NCBI GenBank assembly: GCA_022578605.1
Contig: MU394202.1
Location: forward strand, 1 to 10,540
Source: Camillea tinctor
Lineage: Eukaryota; Ascomycota; Sordariomycetes; Xylariales; Xylariaceae
Length of the DNA: 10,540 bases
Direction of reading: 5' to 3'
Made by a program: the position numbers and the translations under genes
Shown here: positions 1-7,020 of the stretch, one piece after another
Numbering within the stretch: the stretch's first letter is position 1
How the letters are laid out: each line of letters opens with the position of its first letter
The notes under the pieces: generated by a model
Told to the model about the DNA's origin: nothing
The model's database searches: none
What the model saw: the letters and a program-made list of their open reading frames with translations, nothing else

Positions 1-361
1 GTTTTTAACTTGCACTAATTTTTTTTTTATGCCGCGTTTTTTATAAAAATGTTTAAACTTGCACTTAGCAAAATCAAAAAAAAAAGCATTATGCTTTTTT
101 TAACTTAAAATAGCTTTAACGTTTCTTTTTAATTATTTCGTAATTTTTTAAGTTAATTTTCTTATTTTAAAGATAGCTATATTATTTATATAGTTAAACT
201 TTATATTAAATACGCTTTTTTTAAAAATTAATTTAATGTATAACATAAACAATATAAATAAAATTAAAAACTTTTGCAATACTTTGCAAAAAAGTAAAGT
301 AAATGCAATTATAACATTTTTTATGCAAATTGCTGCTTTTTTATTTATTATATAAAATTTA
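1..361. other. AT-rich decayed DNA, no gene
   Basis: Nearly pure A/T sequence with long T and A runs and frequent TAA in all frames. Remaining C residues mostly sit before T or G rather than A, the pattern left by RIP. I see no open frame, RNA gene or regulatory site. It runs directly into the repeat copy starting near 362. Confidence 0.7.
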
Positions 362-584
362 ACTTATTTAATTATGCTATTTAATTATTTTTACCTTTAT
401 AAGCGCAAAATAAGTTTTTTTTTAAAAACTATATTAAATGCTTTAAATATGTTTATTATTAAAAACAATGCTTTTTTTTTTATTAAACGCTTTTTTTACA
501 TTATATATAATATAAGCTATAAAGTTAACGGCTACCTTTTTAAAAAAAGCTTTAAACTGTTAATAATAAATAACGCTTTTTTTT
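362..584 (+). repeat. ~223 bp dispersed repeat, copy 1 (uninterrupted)
   Basis: This segment is repeated in the same orientation at 4429-5612, once the 951 bp transposon and one copy of its 8 bp target duplication are removed from the second copy. The two align almost end to end from a shared acttatttaatta start to the shared T-run end. Most differences are C/T or G/A transitions, as expected for two RIP-mutated copies. A 72-codon ATG frame (374-592) falls inside it, but its composition (F, I, N, Y, K) is simply what AT-rich DNA encodes and I do not regard it as a gene. The repeat could be a long terminal repeat, since the copies are direct and about 4.07 kb apart. However, I cannot see a primer-binding site after it or matching flanking duplications, so its family is unknown. 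Confidence 0.8.
505..512. other. Unoccupied hAT target site (atataata)
   Basis: In repeat copy 1 the eight bases at the position matching the transposon insertion in copy 2 read atataata, with no insertion. The duplicated target in copy 2 is gtataatg. The two differences are both G-to-A, the RIP direction. This empty site confirms the ends of the 951 bp element at 4579-5529. Confidence 0.75.
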
Positions 585-3500
585 ATTATTAAGTTTACTA
601 TACGTTTAACTATTAGCCGTTTTAATCCTTTTTTAAAGTAAAAAAGTAATAATATTAGCTTTTAAAACTTAATCGTAATAAAGTTTTTTTTTTTAACTTT
701 TAATAGCATTACTACTTTAACTGTTTAAAAATGCGTTAAGTAATACTTATATTTTAAGCATGCTTTATAAAGCATTTTTATTATTAAGCTTATAATTAGC
801 TATGCTTTTTATAAAAAAAAAGCTATAAGCCTGTTTTTTTTTAAAAAAGTATTAATAGTATAAATATATGTTAATTTTGCTTTGCTTAACAAAACGTGCT
901 AATTTTATAAAAAAATATTTTTATTTTTTTACAGTTTTCTTTTTTTAAGTATAAAAAAGTTTACATTTATAAAAATAAACAGCTATTATAAATTAATAAT
1001 ATTTTTTCTATTTACTTTTAATATAAGTATTTTATTTTAAAGTAACTATATTTTACTTATAGTGTTTATAACTATTAAGCTATTATATATAAAAAAAAAA
1101 AAACGAAAGTTATTTTTAAGCTTATATTAACCAACAATCTTAAAAATGTTTTTATCGTTATTTACTTTATTGATTTTTTTTTTTAATATTTTTTTTTAGC
1201 TTTCTTAAAAGCTTTATGTTAAGTAGTTGCTAATTTTTAAATTATTTTTTTAAGTAAGCATTTTTTTATTGCTTTATGCAAAGCTTTAATATGCTTTACG
1301 CATTTTTTATTTTATTAAGCAGCGTTGCGCTTTTTATTGTATTTAAGCTTACTTAACGCTTTTTTAACTTTATTAAAAATATTAAAAAAAAAGTTTACAA
1401 GTTTTTTAGTTTTTTTTACTATATTTAAAAAAAAAAAAAAGTATTATTTAATATAGTATTAACAATTAAAAATATTTTAAAAAAGCGTTTTTTATAAAGC
1501 TAAAACGCTTTAATAATATAGTTTTTAAAATGCTTATTAATACTTAGCAATTTAATATATAATAATTTAACTTAATATATATTTTTTAATTTATTTATAT
1601 AATGCTATTAAAAATATTAAACAATATTAAGTTTATAATATTTTTTGCTTAATAAGTAAGTTTGCTTAAGTTTAATATTTTAAGCTTATAGTTTATAGCT
1701 TAATTTGCAACTTATTACTTAAGTTTATTATGTTTTTTTTTATGCTTAAGTTGCTATAATTAGTAAATTGCATTAAAATTACTTCTATATACTTTTTTTA
1801 ATTTAAGTTTTTAATTTTCCAATTTCGAAAAAAAGTTTTACGAAAACTTTTTATTTATATATATATTGCAAACTATAACATTATTTATTTTTATTATGCA
1901 TATATTTAATATTATAAACAATTTTAATTAAAATGCTAAAAAGTATAGTTTTTTACGTATATATATAAAAACTTTAAGCTTTTATTTTTTTTAATTTTTA
2001 GTAAAAAAAAAAGCATTATATTTTAAATAAGTTTTAATTATTTTCTTATTTTTTTAAGTATTAATTTAAAGTTTTTAAATAAGTATTATGTTTATTTAAG
2101 CGTTATTTGCTATTTTTAATGCTATATTATAAGTTTATAGTTTTTTTTAAACGTTTATTTATAAAAAACGTAACTACTTTTTTTAACGTTTAATTAAACT
2201 GTTAAATCCTTATAACTTTATTATTACTATTTATAGTTATTTAAGCTAAAGCTTAATAATTACTATAACGGTTTTATTATTTTAAAAAGAAGTTATATTT
2301 ATAAGTATTATATTAAAACAAAGTAAGCTTAAAAGCGCATTAAAATATTATTAGTTACTATTTTAAATTTGTTTTTTTCGTATTTTTTTTTAAGGTATTA
2401 GTTTTTTTAACTTGTTTATATTAGTTGCAAAAAAAGATTTTTTTATTTTTTATAAACGCTACTTAATTAAATAAAGTTTTAAACTTTTTAAAGTTTTAAT
2501 TTTACTGCTTTTTATTTATAAAGTTCTTTATTTTTTTTAAGCCTTTTTTTTTTAAATAAAAGTTATTTGCTATATTATTATTATATTCCTCCTTTAATTC
2601 TTTTATAAAAATAAGTTTCGAGTTTAGCGCTATTATTAATTTTAATTTTATTGTTTTTAAAGCAAAAGTAAAAGCAGTTGCTTTTTTTATTTCCGTTTTT
2701 AAGGCTAAGTTTATATTGCAAGCTTTAAAAATAACGCTTTTTTTTTTTTTATTGCTATTAGCAGTCGGCCTTATTATAGCTTAATATTATTATTTACTAA
2801 GTAGTTAAATTTATGCTAATTATTGCTTTATATATTAAATAATAGCTTTATTTTTTTAATTAGCTTAGTTAAGCAAATTATTGCTAAAAAAGCGTAAAGT
2901 TTTTTATAATTAAAGCATTTTATAAAAAGTTAACAGTTACTATGTTTTTTTTTTGCAGTTATAATAGTAAAAGTTACAATTATAGTTTTTAAAGTTATAA
3001 AAGTTTAAATACCTTTAACATTGCAATATTTTAACCTTTTTTTTTATTAAAAAAGCTAGCTTAAAATTAAAAATGTAAAAGCTTACTTTTATTAATTGTT
3101 TAAACGCAATAATTTAGCTTTAAATAAAAGCTTTTAATACCGGTTTAGTTTTATAAGCTATTTTTAGTTTTTTATTAGTTTATGCAACGACTTTTTGATA
3201 TAAAAAAAAATTTACTGCTTTTTAGTTTTAATTTGTTTATAAAGTTTTAAGTACTTTTAAAACTATATAAAATGCTTAGTTTATTACTTTATTTAATTAA
3301 AAATTAACTTTAATTACTTTACATATAATATTCTTTTTAGCTTTTTTATTTTTAACGTAAAAAGCTTAACTTATCTTTATTTTTTATATGTTTACTATAT
3401 TGCTATAGTTTAAAAACATAACATTAATTAAAGCTACTTAAATATTAGCTAAGCATAAATTGTTTTAAGCATATTTAGCTAATAGCTTAATAAAAAGCCT

Positions 3501-4094
3501 TTTATTTTTAAAGTACAAGCTATTATTTTTTATTGCTATAAGCTTATTTTTTTTGTTTTATATTATATTTTATTTTTAAGTATTAATATTAAAGTTAAAG
3601 TTAAAGTTAATGTTAGCATTAGTCGCCGCTGCTGCTATCGCATATAAGCAAAAAAATAAGGCTTTTTTTTTTTATTCTTTATTAAAAAGCGTAAAAATTA
3701 TAACGCTTAACTTTAAAAAAGTAAATAAAGTTAAGTAAAAAAAGTTAAATTAAGTACTTTTTTTAAAGTTAATTATATGCTTTGCTTTTTTCTTACTATT
3801 AGTTAAAAATTAGTTTAGCATAGTAATAATTATTAATTTAATAACAATGTTTTAAATTTAAAAAAAAGCTACGTTAGCTTATTTTTTTAAAGGTTTTTTA
3901 CATACTTTCTAAGTATTATGTTTAAGTAAAATAAAAAGTTAATAAGTATATTAAACTTAACTTTAGCATTTACTTTTACTTTTTTTTAACTGCCTTTAGT
4001 AAAGTTAAAATAAAAACCGTTAAATTTTTTATAAATTTAAACGAAATAAGTTTGTAGTTTTTTGTTTGCGCTATTTAGCGCTTTTTAAATATAA
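585..4094. other. Heavily RIP-decayed relic, no intact gene
   Basis: About 3.5 kb of extremely AT-rich sequence, T-rich on this strand (in 2521-2580 I count 35 T and 17 A), with frequent stops in all frames. It lies between the two direct repeats and could be the interior of a destroyed transposable element, but I recognise no protein domain. Two patches stand out. Positions 2560-2784 hold an ATG-less frame open for 74 codons on the plus strand. Positions 3591-3643 hold three tandem AAAGTT hexamers and one AATGTT variant, followed by a small GC-richer island in which a 42-codon ATG frame (3610-3738) starts. Both may be residual coding sequence or chance. No RNA gene or promoter is evident. 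Confidence 0.6.
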
Positions 4095-4310
4095 AAAGGT
4101 TGTTTTTTATTTTAGCCCCGGTCCTCGTAAAGGGCCAAAAAAAGGCAATGGCTATTTTTTATTTTAAGTTTAAAAAAGTAGCTAGTAAAGCAGCAAGTCG
4201 TTTTCTTAACTGTTTTAAACTTAAAAAAAAAGGTATTAAAATAAAAAAAATAAAAATTAGCGTTTCTATATTTAGTAAAAAAGCTAATGTTTCTATCTTT
4301 TCTTAAAAAA
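4095..4310. other. Less-decayed patch with a short lysine-rich frame
   Basis: Base composition is visibly less AT-extreme here, including a GC-rich stretch near 4116-4135. A 68-codon ATG frame (4100-4306, plus strand) is rich in lysine, with a hydrophobic start (FFILAPVLV) and basic tracts (KLKKKGIKIKKIKI). I recognise no family. There is no supporting promoter or neighbour, so this is more likely a leftover piece of a transposable-element reading frame, or chance, than a live gene. Confidence 0.35.
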
Positions 4311-4428
4311 AAGAAGTTGCTTAATTTAAAGGCAAGGGGAGAAAAGTAAGGCTTATAATGCCGTAAGTTTATGTAGTGTAAAAGTCTTAGTAAAGGTTAA
4401 GAAAAAGTTATAAGTGGGAAAGTGGATG
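4311..4428. other. Strand-skewed G-rich, C-poor stretch before repeat copy 2
   Basis: Between 4321 and 4440 I count about 31 G and only 6 C on this strand, unlike the near-symmetrical decay elsewhere. CpA is nearly absent (one case, in ggcaag) while TpG is frequent, as if only one strand had been deaminated. The stretch includes purine tracts such as ggcaaggggagaaaag and, just upstream of the repeat, aagtgggaaagtgg. A polypurine tract next to a 3' long terminal repeat is one possible reading, but no other LTR hallmark is visible. Confidence 0.4.
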
Positions 4429-4570
4429 ACTTATTTAATTAAGTTATTTAATTATTTTTGCTTTTATAAACGCAAAATAAGTTTTTTTTAAAAAAATTGC
4501 ATTAAATGCTTTAAATATATTTATTATTAAAAATAATGCTTTTTTTTATTAAGCGCTTTTTTTATATTAT

Positions 4571-4578
4571 GTATAATG
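4571..4578. repeat. 8 bp target-site duplication, left copy
   Basis: gtataatg lies immediately before the CAGGG terminus of the transposon and is repeated exactly after its other end. Eight-base duplications are characteristic of the hAT superfamily. Confidence 0.88.
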
Positions 4579-4650
4579 CAGGGTTGTGATTTAGTTACTA
4601 ATTAGTTACTAAATTAACTAGCCCCACTAACTAGAGTTAGTTAGCAGCCT

Positions 4651-4797
4651 GACTAAAACTAGGCTAGTTAGTTAATAGCTTGACTAAAACTAGTGTTAGT
4701 TAGTTAATAAGCTGACTAAAACTAGGCTAGTTAGTTAACACCTTAACTAAAACTAACTAGCATTAGTTAGTTAGTAACTAAAAAAAAACTAAAAACT
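4651..4797. repeat. Left subterminal array of the hAT element
   Basis: Four units beginning (g/a)actaaaact start at 4651, 4682, 4714 and 4745, giving spacings of 31, 32 and 31 bp. Each unit is itself an imperfect palindrome around ctag. The array ends in an A-rich module, agtaactaaaaaaaaact followed by aaaaact. Subterminal repeats of hAT elements are known transposase-binding sites in Ac/Ds-type elements; that role here is inference. Confidence 0.8.
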
Positions 4798-5299
4798 ATT
4801 AAAATGACCCACTTTTATTACAAATTTGAGTTTTTGCTATAAAATATAAAAAATAAGTAAAAGTTTATTATAATCATAAACATAACTATAAAAATAACGC
4901 TTAAAATAAGTTTTAATTTATTTATTTAAAATAATTTAGTTTATAATTTTACACAGTTTTTTTTTATATAACTATAAAATTAAAATTATTATTTTAAAAG
5001 TATTATTAATAAAGCTATGTAATTTATTTTTTTAAAGTTTATTTAAAGTTATAATTAAAAATTGTAAAATAAATAACATTATTAAATAGTTAAAACTTTA
5101 ATAATATAAAAAACTATAAAAACTTAATTTTTTTAAATAATTTAATAAATAAAAGGTTTAATATAATTTAAATTATAAAAAGTAAAATAAAGAGTTATTT
5201 AATTAATAAGTTTAAACATTTTATTTAAGTAATATTTTATATATAATAAAAAATACTATATTATATTTTATAAATATAAAAAATAAAATATTAACCATT
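4798..5299. other. AT-rich core of the hAT element
   Basis: About 500 bp of very AT-rich sequence without an open frame, bounded by a perfect 33 bp inverted pair (4765-4797 and 5300-5332). It retains a few GC-richer words near its left edge (atgacccac). I see no remnant of a transposase. It may be unrelated filler captured between the arms, or a decayed internal region. Confidence 0.6.
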
Positions 5300-5365
5300 A
5301 GTTTTTAGTTTTTTTTTAGTTACTAACTAACTAACTAGCATTAGTTTTTAGTTAGTTAGTAAGTT

Positions 5366-5507
5366 GACTAAAACTAGCCTAGTTAGTTAGTAGGCTAACT
5401 AAAACTAGTGTTAGTTAGTTAATAGCTTGACTAAAACTACGCTAGTTAGTTAATAAGCTGACTAAAACTAGCCTAGTTAGTTAGTAACTAAAAAAAAACT
5501 AAAAACT
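5366..5507. repeat. Right subterminal array of the hAT element
   Basis: Four units beginning (g/a)actaaaact start at 5366, 5397, 5429 and 5460, with spacings of 31, 32 and 31 bp, identical to the left array. The array is in the same orientation as the left one: the second unit carries ctagtgttag in both, and both end in agtaactaaaaaaaaact. Only the element tips and the inner 33 bp modules are inverted. Confidence 0.8.
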
Positions 5508-5529
5508 AATAGTTTTTATCACAACCCTG

Positions 5530-5537
5530 GTATAATG
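5530..5537. repeat. 8 bp target-site duplication, right copy
   Basis: gtataatg directly follows ATCACAACCCTG and exactly matches 4571-4578. Confidence 0.88.
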
Positions 5538-5613
5538 TAAGCTATAAAATTAACGGCTATTTTTTTTTAAAAAAAGCCTTAAATTGTTAATAGTAAATAA
5601 CGTTTTTTTTTTA

Positions 5614-5695
5614 AGCCACATGGCGCAGTGGTTAAGCGCCTAGCAGGCATTAATGTAAAATATTAATGTAATAAGTTTAAATCTTATTATGGTCT
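5614..5695 (+). pseudogene. Decayed tRNA-like Pol III unit, copy 1
   Basis: Mutated relative of the unit at 6661-6739. The A box (TGGCGCAGTGG, 5621-5631) and D stem (GCGC/GCGC) are intact. The B-box region has changed to agtttaaatct, with the normally invariant C of TTC replaced by T. The acceptor stem has two mismatches (AGCCACA against TATGGTC). The T stem still pairs (ATAAG/CTTAT) because C-to-T and G-to-A changes occurred on both sides. The central hairpin (ATTAAT either side of a short loop) remains, and three extra bases (agg) precede it compared with copy 2. Loss of the B-box C makes transcription unlikely. No isotype can be assigned. Confidence 0.65.
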
Positions 5696-6067
5696 AACTA
5701 ACCATCCCTTTTTTTAAAGCATAACACTTTTTATTAGCTATTTTATAACTAATAAAGCACTATCGGCAAAACTTTTTGCTAAGTACCTATTTTATTGCCG
5801 GCTAATTGCTAGCATACATACCTACCTCGCTAATATTTTAAAGTAGCACTGTAAATAAAGCTATTAAGCAGTTAAAAAGCATTAGTTAAATAGCAATATT
5901 AATAATTAAAATATTTATTATTAATAGCTTTATTAATAAAGTAATTATTGTTAATAACTTTATTTTTGCTAACACTTTTTTATTTAATAAAACAATTATT
6001 ATTAACTAATTAACATTATTATTACTAATATTTCTTTCTTTATAAAATAGCCTTTTATAAGGTAGCT
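5615..6067 (+). repeat. tRNA-headed repeat unit, copy 1 (more RIP-mutated)
   Basis: Direct repeat of 6662-7085. Homology begins precisely at the second base of the tRNA-like acceptor stem and continues through a ~370 bp tail to about 6067. Copy 1 shows C-to-T and G-to-A changes relative to copy 2, for example ggcaaaactttttgcta against ggcgaaacttttcgccg. An element whose left edge coincides with a tRNA 5' end resembles a tRNA-derived SINE, although a T-run terminator directly after the tRNA-like part would stop Pol III early. Confidence 0.7.
5709..5715 (+). terminator. Pol III terminator-like T-run after tRNA-like copy 1
   Basis: Seven T residues 14 bases after the tRNA-like sequence, in the position where Pol III terminators normally lie. 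The equivalent run exists after copy 2. Confidence 0.5.
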
Positions 6068-6162
6068 TCTTATAAGGTGCTGTCGTCGACCTATATACCC
6101 CTCATTGTTAACACTTTTTTAAAACCAATAGGGTAGCTGTCGCCGACCTATACACCTATCGC
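5873..6162. repeat. Outer left arm of a long inverted repeat
   Basis: Its reverse complement matches 7335-7526, starting at taaaaagcattagttaaata here against taaaaagcattaattaaata on the other strand. The left arm is ~100 bp longer because of an AT-rich insertion around 5970-6060. It carries two copies of a GGTAGCTGTCGCCGACC-like word (6076-6091 and 6132-6148). It overlaps the tail of tRNA-headed repeat copy 1. Confidence 0.65.
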
Positions 6163-6270
6163 CAGGGTTGTGATTTAGTTACTAATTAGTTACTAAATTA
6201 ACTAGCCCCACTAATTAAAGTTAGTTAATAGCTTAACTAAAACTACATAAGTTAGTTAATAGCTTAACTA
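6163..6270 (+). mobile_element. Truncated left end of a second hAT element
   Basis: The first 52 bases, starting CAGGGTTGTGAT, are identical to the start of the complete element at 4579. Homology then continues with C/T and G/A differences (for example agcctgact against agcttaact). Array units start at 6235 and 6266, keeping the 31 bp spacing. The copy stops at 6270 inside the second unit, where a TAA/TGA-rich stretch begins. No right terminus is present and no 8 bp duplication of the preceding cctatcgc is seen at the break, so this is a deletion or recombination product. Confidence 0.75.
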
Positions 6271-6580
6271 ATAATGATAATAATAATGATAATAATATAT
6301 TTAACGTTTAATGCAAAAGCTTATAGCTAAACTATTTATTATGGCATTTAGTTACACTTTAAGCTTATATAAACTATAAGACAGCTAAAATAAAAGGCTT
6401 ATACCTCCGTACCTACGTGTTAAAAATTTACATAAGAAATCCTCTGCGCTAATGCGCCTTACTATAGTTAGCCTTTTTTAAAGCCTTGCTAGTAGGTTGG
6501 TCGGTAATAGCCACTTTATAAGGGGCTACCTTGTAGGAGGTGTTAGCGATAGCGGGGTTAGCGATGGTAAGTAGGTCGGC
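6271..6580. repeat. Inner left arm of the long inverted repeat
   Basis: The reverse complement of 7021-7330 matches this segment, with gaps. The best block is 6419-6449 against 7156-7186: 31 bases with a single mismatch, which is a G-to-A type change. The outer edge is a taataatgat-type microsatellite mirrored by tatcattatt near 7306-7323. This arm and the outer arm (5873-6162) would be continuous but for the hAT fragment between them. Confidence 0.65.
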
Positions 6581-6643
6581 AACAGCTACCCTATTAAAGG
6601 GAGGTGTTAGCAATGGGAGGTATATAAGTCGATAACAGCTACC
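6499..6643 (+). repeat. Tandem ~53 bp motif upstream of tRNA-like copy 2
   Basis: A word close to GGTCGGCAACAGCTACC recurs at 6499-6514 (degenerate), 6574-6590 and 6627-6643. The last two are 53 bp apart and each is linked to ggtgttagc(a/g)at. Reverse-complement copies occur at 6076-6091 and 6132-6148 (56 bp apart), and another forward copy at 7363-7379. I do not recognise the family; the order suggests internal tandem units of a larger repeat. Confidence 0.55.
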
Positions 6644-6660
6644 TTATTAGATAGGAAGGT

Positions 6661-6739
6661 GGCCACATGGCGCAGTGGTTAAGCGCCTGGCTCATTAATG
6701 TGGAATATTAATGCATGGGTTCAAATCCCATTGTGGTCT
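6661..6739 (+). tRNA. tRNA-like Pol III unit, copy 2 (intact boxes, odd anticodon arm)
   Basis: The acceptor stem pairs over seven bases (GGCCACA 6661-6667 with TGTGGTC 6732-6738, one G-U). The D stem is GCGC/GCGC (6670-6673, 6683-6686) and the T stem is ATGGG/CCCAT with loop TTCAAAT (6715-6731). The A box TGGCGCAGTGG (6668-6678) and B box GGTTCAAATCC (6718-6728) fit eukaryotic Pol III promoter consensus. The middle is not canonical: instead of a 5 bp anticodon stem there is a 7 bp hairpin CATTAAT-GTGGAAT-ATTAATG (6693-6713) preceded by extra bases TGGCT. Read as an anticodon loop it would give GGA after a T, but the spacing is wrong for a normal tRNA, and a serine long variable arm is absent. 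The discriminator base is T and no CCA is encoded. It is probably a tRNA-derived gene or SINE head rather than a working tRNA. Confidence 0.5.
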
Positions 6740-6752
6740 AACTAACTATTCC

Positions 6753-6757
6753 TTTTT
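6753..6757 (+). terminator. Pol III terminator-like T-run after tRNA-like copy 2
   Basis: Five T residues 14 bases after the tRNA-like sequence. With the intact A and B boxes this would define a transcript of roughly 95 nt. Confidence 0.55.
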
Positions 6758-6808
6758 CTAAGGCACACACACTTTTTATTAGCTGTTTATGGCCAATAAA
6801 AGCACTAT

Positions 6809-6826
6809 CGGCGAAACTTTTCGCCG
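6809..6826. other. Short perfect hairpin cggcgaaa/tttcgccg in the repeat tail
   Basis: CGGCGAAA followed by CT and TTTCGCCG forms a near-perfect palindrome. In copy 1 the matching sequence is changed on both sides (G-to-A and C-to-T) so that ggcaaaa still pairs with ttttgct. This is expected when symmetric sites are deaminated on both strands, so it need not mean selection. Confidence 0.5.
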
Positions 6827-7020
6827 AGCATTTACATTATTGCCAGCTAATTGCCGGCATATACACGTATCTCGCTAATATCCCAAAGTAGCACTGTAAA
6901 TGGAGCTATATTAGCAAAATGGAAATGTTAGCAAATAAAATATTTACTGCTAATAGCTTTACTAATAAGGTAATTGTTGCTAATAACTTTACACTGCTGA
7001 CAGCTTTTTTAATAAGGTAT

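Larger units (their letters stand above)
4579..5529. mobile_element. Complete non-autonomous hAT-type DNA transposon (951 bp)
   Basis: The element begins CAGGGTTGTGAT and ends ATCACAACCCTG, a perfect 12 bp terminal inverted repeat. It is flanked by an exact 8 bp duplication (gtataatg). CAGGG-type ends with 8 bp duplications are the known signature of hAT transposons. It contains no open reading frame of note, so it would depend on a transposase made elsewhere. Its arms carry four-unit subterminal arrays and surround a ~500 bp very AT-rich core. The arms are clearly less AT-extreme than the surrounding relic, which suggests it arrived late, after part of the RIP decay, or that its few CpA sites limited mutation. 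The insertion splits repeat copy 2, and copy 1 keeps the empty site. The superfamily is confident; the specific family is not recognised. Confidence 0.87.
4429..5612 (+). repeat. ~223 bp dispersed repeat, copy 2 (split by hAT element)
   Basis: Second copy of the repeat at 362-584, same orientation. Homology runs from 4429 to the target duplication at 4571-4578, then resumes at 5538 after the transposon and ends in the T-run at 5612. Differences from copy 1 are mainly transitions in both directions (for example gcttttataaacgc against acctttataagcgc), so both copies were mutated independently. The repeat ends within two bases of the 5' end of the tRNA-like unit at 5614, which may be a targeted insertion next to a Pol III gene or simply a shared junction. 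Confidence 0.8.

Noticed and set aside
374..592. 72-codon plus-strand ATG frame as a small gene
   Set aside because: It lies within the RIP-mutated repeat, its second copy is split by a transposon, and the product is only F/I/N/K/Y-rich, as expected from random AT-rich DNA.
4100..4306. 68-codon lysine-rich frame as a real gene
   Set aside because: No recognised family, promoter or conserved neighbour. Described as a less-decayed patch instead.
4621..5510. CRISPR-like array because of regular ~31 bp repeats
   Set aside because: The units are contiguous, without unique spacers, and lie inside a bounded transposon with inverted ends and target duplications.
6661..6739. Ordinary functional tRNA (serine GGA, methionine CAT or leucine)
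   Set aside because: The anticodon stem cannot be folded with correct spacing, no long variable arm is present for serine or leucine, and CTCATTAATG does not give a methionine loop with paired stems.
6809..6826. Compensatory mutations as evidence of a selected RNA hairpin
   Set aside because: Deamination of symmetric sites on both strands produces the same paired changes without selection.
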